The position numbers and the translations under genes were made by a program. The notes below the pieces were generated by a model that was not told the origin of the DNA, did not search any database, and saw nothing but the letters and a program-made list of their open reading frames with translations. Source: Ralstonia sp. A12 (GTDB lineage Bacteria; Pseudomonadota; Gammaproteobacteria; Burkholderiales; Burkholderiaceae). Taken from it: 64,000 nt of DNA. How positions within the stretch are numbered: position 1 is the first letter of the stretch; each line of letters begins with the position of its first letter. This document shows, one piece after another, positions 62,401-64,000 of this stretch. The stretch is from contig NZ_JSZO01000003.1 of assembly GCF_000801955.1 (NCBI RefSeq), forward strand, positions 186,001 through 250,000. Reading direction: 5' to 3'.

Positions 62401-63456
62401 CTCTACAACCGCATCGACGCCAACGTGATGACGGACCGCCTGGGCGAGGCGCAGCGTCTGTCGTTTGAAGGCCTGACCACCGCGCCGGACGACGAGCAGC
62501 TCCACGAGCGCGTGCAGGAGACGCTGCTGACCAACGCACAGGCGCTGGAGCCGCGCGAGACGTGGTTCAAGCAGGCGCCGCTCACATACTTCGAGACCAG
62601 CGCCGCGGCCGGTATGCGCCTGACTGACCACTACAGCATGCTGGTGCGCGCCACCCAGCGGAACCAGCGCTCGACCGACGATACGCAGTTGACCGGCGTG
62701 CCCGCGCAGGACCGCAAGGTGGACTGGATCTCGCAGTACCAGACGCAGAACACGCAGTGGAAGGGCACCGTGGGCTGGCGTGAGGGGCTGGCGTCGTTCT
62801 ATGCGTTCCGGCTGGATGGGCTGCTTGGGCAGGTCGGGCCGCTGGGCACCGAGCTGTCGATCGGCCGCAACCAACCCGCCAACGAGACGCCGCAATTGCG
62901 TATAGGCGGTGTGAAGGATCTGTTCTCGATCGGCAACAACTGGCGCCTGACGCAGAACGAATACGTGCGCGCCCGAGTGGAAGGTGACCGCTTCTACGGA
63001 CAAGACCGCTCGTTCCTGGGCAGCGGCATGGTGTTCGACGGCGAGATCGGCCACCGCTTCCGCGTGGAATATCCTGACTACACCATTCGCGTGGTCGGCA
63101 CGGTGGCGCGCTACAACGCATCGGGCACGGTCAGCCCCCTGATGGCGCGCCTGCTGCCAGGTGACGGTACGCCTGACGTTAACCAGATCATGCCGCGCTC
63201 GTTTTCTCAATTCGGCATGCTGTTCGGCTTCGGCACGGACTATCTGGATCGCTACACCCGTGCCTGGCGGCCGTTCATGGATGTCGGCATGCTGCACGAC
63301 AATCGCGAAGGGTGGGGCGTGCAGGCACAGCTTGGGGTGGCGGGCAGCGTATTCGGCAACGACCATCTGGCGCTGTACATCGAACACCAATCGATCACGC
63401 GGTCGGGCACATCGCCGCTGACGGAAATCGGCCTGCGATACCGCTGGCTTTACTGA
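59416..63456 (+). CDS. pelB: Pel export scaffold and outer-membrane porin PelB
   Basis: Protein of 1346 residues: an N-terminal transmembrane helix (LIGTLGALIGLALALMF, ~15-32), a long periplasmic array of TPR-like helices (~40-1000; RPNDGEFLSVLAAQYVRTGR is the first clear unit) and a C-terminal beta-barrel (~1060-1346) ending LTEIGLRYRWLY with a terminal aromatic. It recruits PelA and exports Pel with lipoprotein PelC. It is longer than the Pseudomonas protein (about 1190), mainly from an inserted low-complexity stretch near residues 815-920. Confidence 0.95.
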   Translation: MSMWSADLTPRERLLPAWLIGTLGALIGLALALMFPRERLEARLLDGTNAGGKVDALSVAYLEAWLRVRPNDGEFLSVLAAQYVRTGRLEEAEAMVARMRALHDKSLDREALLLDIAIREQRAYALQPNDPQRAAMLVDLRGLLKQALGYRWTAAELEMLAAKSRGLDQGAMAMQFYQRLAKQDVARAAQWQARTAEIALGVGEYRAAAAANFAALDAAKSIDEQRRYFIAGLKALQGGNLLDDAMAEAQRRVGPLIDDTETLRFLTRLAQACNRPDLADQYARRLLHLSWRQASEGIARAAGAARHDWAFAGRPEPLPSPSDVVFMDGPEGLARRQRHAARIRHVADKADDAASSSQPKGAQAIVRGIAPFNAEDYDLAFQVFMGSGNLNDAMRVAEAAVRQRPDLKIWTERAAQVAEWNRQPMVALNYWLSYAQSTGDDAAWQHVLRLAPALNEDHAYLAGLRYQASRQPGDMKLLDQIIAAYERLGEPVEGLAYLNSIARGAHRQAVLERYANLAERAGKDDQAYDTYVRLQTEFGPNAQYALKLANMLYVRGQFEQALAAMQAAAKAAAPTDDLYWRTFAQLARLNQRDDLAREAYRQLLIGGKAEPDDLTSMIDFYDASPIDAGRLSELAFRKDGTMVHLQQAIYYYTRARAFHRIEGLLASLTPEQRKAAEQSAGVLGARAEYLRQSGQWDAAMRDLRRAVSLPDAGSDVKAAFLWGLLDSGQNAELKRALALWRGEAENDSAYWGAYAAAGLQLFDANLALRFLGRQGKSMQTDPLWLLAYADAREMAGQADAAWALRREAWWLLWRAEDKTGGGKAKAPAGRRVGTRVTVGDDDAVPLEEDARTELRARRVSLAQTFGSGDLSQRLLIELLRDDRRATKQAREGGRSAMDKSELGDIDTLPPEPPETLADKRKRARVSDQLVSAVAKEAALGWALSQEANDLARAWLLQQYTRRMTRPAYAEISIALAERDLQTLNRLLDDTPDRIPLYNRIDANVMTDRLGEAQRLSFEGLTTAPDDEQLHERVQETLLTNAQALEPRETWFKQAPLTYFETSAAAGMRLTDHYSMLVRATQRNQRSTDDTQLTGVPAQDRKVDWISQYQTQNTQWKGTVGWREGLASFYAFRLDGLLGQVGPLGTELSIGRNQPANETPQLRIGGVKDLFSIGNNWRLTQNEYVRARVEGDRFYGQDRSFLGSGMVFDGEIGHRFRVEYPDYTIRVVGTVARYNASGTVSPLMARLLPGDGTPDVNQIMPRSFSQFGMLFGFGTDYLDRYTRAWRPFMDVGMLHDNREGWGVQAQLGVAGSVFGNDHLALYIEHQSITRSGTSPLTEIGLRYRWLY

Positions 63457-63550
63457 CGTACAAGCGACGCACAAGCGACGAACACAAGACGAACAAGCAG
63501 AACGGGGAATGAACAGCATGAAGAACAACGGAAGCATCCAGGAGAAAGCG

Positions 63551-64000
63551 ATGACACCCTTGCTCGACAAGATGAAGGCCGGCCGCCGCCGCTGGCTGGC
63601 CACCGCTGCGGGCGTTGGCATGGCGCTTGCGCTGTCCGCGTGTGCCGTGGTCGACAGCGGCCGCGCACCGGCAACCAGCGCGTCTGACGCATGGGTTGTG
63701 CTGCCCATCGTCAACTACACCGAAACGCCGCAGGCCGGGCTGCGTGCCGAGACCATCGCCACCAGCATTCTGAAGGCGCGCGGTTTTACCAACCTCAAGC
63801 AGTATCCGGCCAACCTGAACAGTGAGTCGCTGTTCGAGCCGGCCGAGCGCGAGGCCGTGGCCCGCGCATTGGATTGGGCGCGCGGTGAGAAGGCTCGCTA
63901 TGCCCTGACCGGCGCCGTGGATGAGTGGCGCTACAAGGTGGGTGTGGATGGCGAGCCCGCCGTCGGCATCACGCTGCAGGTGATCGATGTGCAGAGCGGC
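63551..64000 (+). CDS. pelC: Pel outer-membrane lipoprotein PelC, partial
   Basis: First 150 codons of PelC, running off the window end. Signal sequence with lipobox LSAC (MALALSACAVVDSG), then WVVLPIVNYTETPQAGLRAETIA, the family's conserved opening. PelC forms a ring that funnels Pel to PelB. The ATG at 63551 has AGGAG upstream; in-frame ATGs at 63509 and 63518 are alternatives. Confidence 0.9.
   Translation, partial: MTPLLDKMKAGRRRWLATAAGVGMALALSACAVVDSGRAPATSASDAWVVLPIVNYTETPQAGLRAETIATSILKARGFTNLKQYPANLNSESLFEPAEREAVARALDWARGEKARYALTGAVDEWRYKVGVDGEPAVGITLQVIDVQSG

Noticed and set aside
59455-63714. Two long minus-strand ORFs opposite pelB
   Set aside because: Shadows produced by codon bias; no recognisable domain or RBS.

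Overview
The window is GC-rich, about 64% by eye, and almost fully coding. Gene content and order point to a beta-proteobacterium of the Burkholderiaceae, most likely Ralstonia. The clues are ppc/hemC-hemDX-hemY, nadE next to glnB, trxB/ftsK-lolA-rarA-serS, and a pel exopolysaccharide operon. This assignment is inference from family knowledge; no database was searched.

Layout. 1-24.5 kb is largely core genome: the 5' end of ppc (minus), hemC-hemDX-hemY (plus), a small PepSY/cytochrome b561 pair, a catabolic aldehyde dehydrogenase-SDR-MFS operon (minus), ppa, a FemAB-like acyltransferase divergent from nadE, a methyltransferase, glnB, a TRIC-type channel, an Smr protein, trxB, then ftsK, lolA, a lipoprotein, rarA, serS and tRNA-Ser(CGA). 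24.5-28.7 kb is accessory: an aromatic-acid MFS transporter, an acyltransferase frameshifted by a 7-bp tandem duplication, and a porin.

28.9-48.5 kb is one functional block for periplasmic PQQ-dependent alcohol oxidation. One side (minus) carries a fused SoxYZ-like carrier and two SoxH-like metallohydrolase paralogues. The other side (plus) carries an aldehyde dehydrogenase, an unannotated 26-codon ORF with a strong ribosome binding site, a TonB-dependent receptor, a beta-propeller protein, a cytochrome b561, a quinoprotein alcohol dehydrogenase and a cytochrome c. Next come pqqABCDE (minus), a prolyl-iminopeptidase-like hydrolase, a sigma54-dependent activator, a PedF-type cytochrome c550 and a substrate-binding protein. 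The dehydrogenase has the extra Asp two residues after its catalytic Asp (D321/D323) that marks lanthanide-using enzymes. Sigma54 -24/-12 elements with upstream TGTTCC-containing palindromes precede the aldehyde dehydrogenase and alcohol dehydrogenase units, and probably also the SoxYZ-like and PedF units. Together these suggest a single regulon driven by the local activator: an alcohol is oxidised in the periplasm, electrons leave through the cytochromes, and the aldehyde is oxidised in the cytoplasm. What the SoxYZ/SoxH 'relay' proteins do is unknown, and they are the best candidate for an undescribed system here.

48.5-56.1 kb holds a coiled-coil protein, a HAD dehalogenase, a MipA/OmpV protein, an alkaline-phosphatase-superfamily protein, a divergent pair of Ala/Lys/His-rich exported proteins resembling acid-shock protein Asr, a MerR regulator overlapping a carboxymuconolactone-decarboxylase-like gene, and a CorC/HlyC-type membrane protein. 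56.5-64 kb is the start of the pel operon (pelA, pelB, partial pelC).
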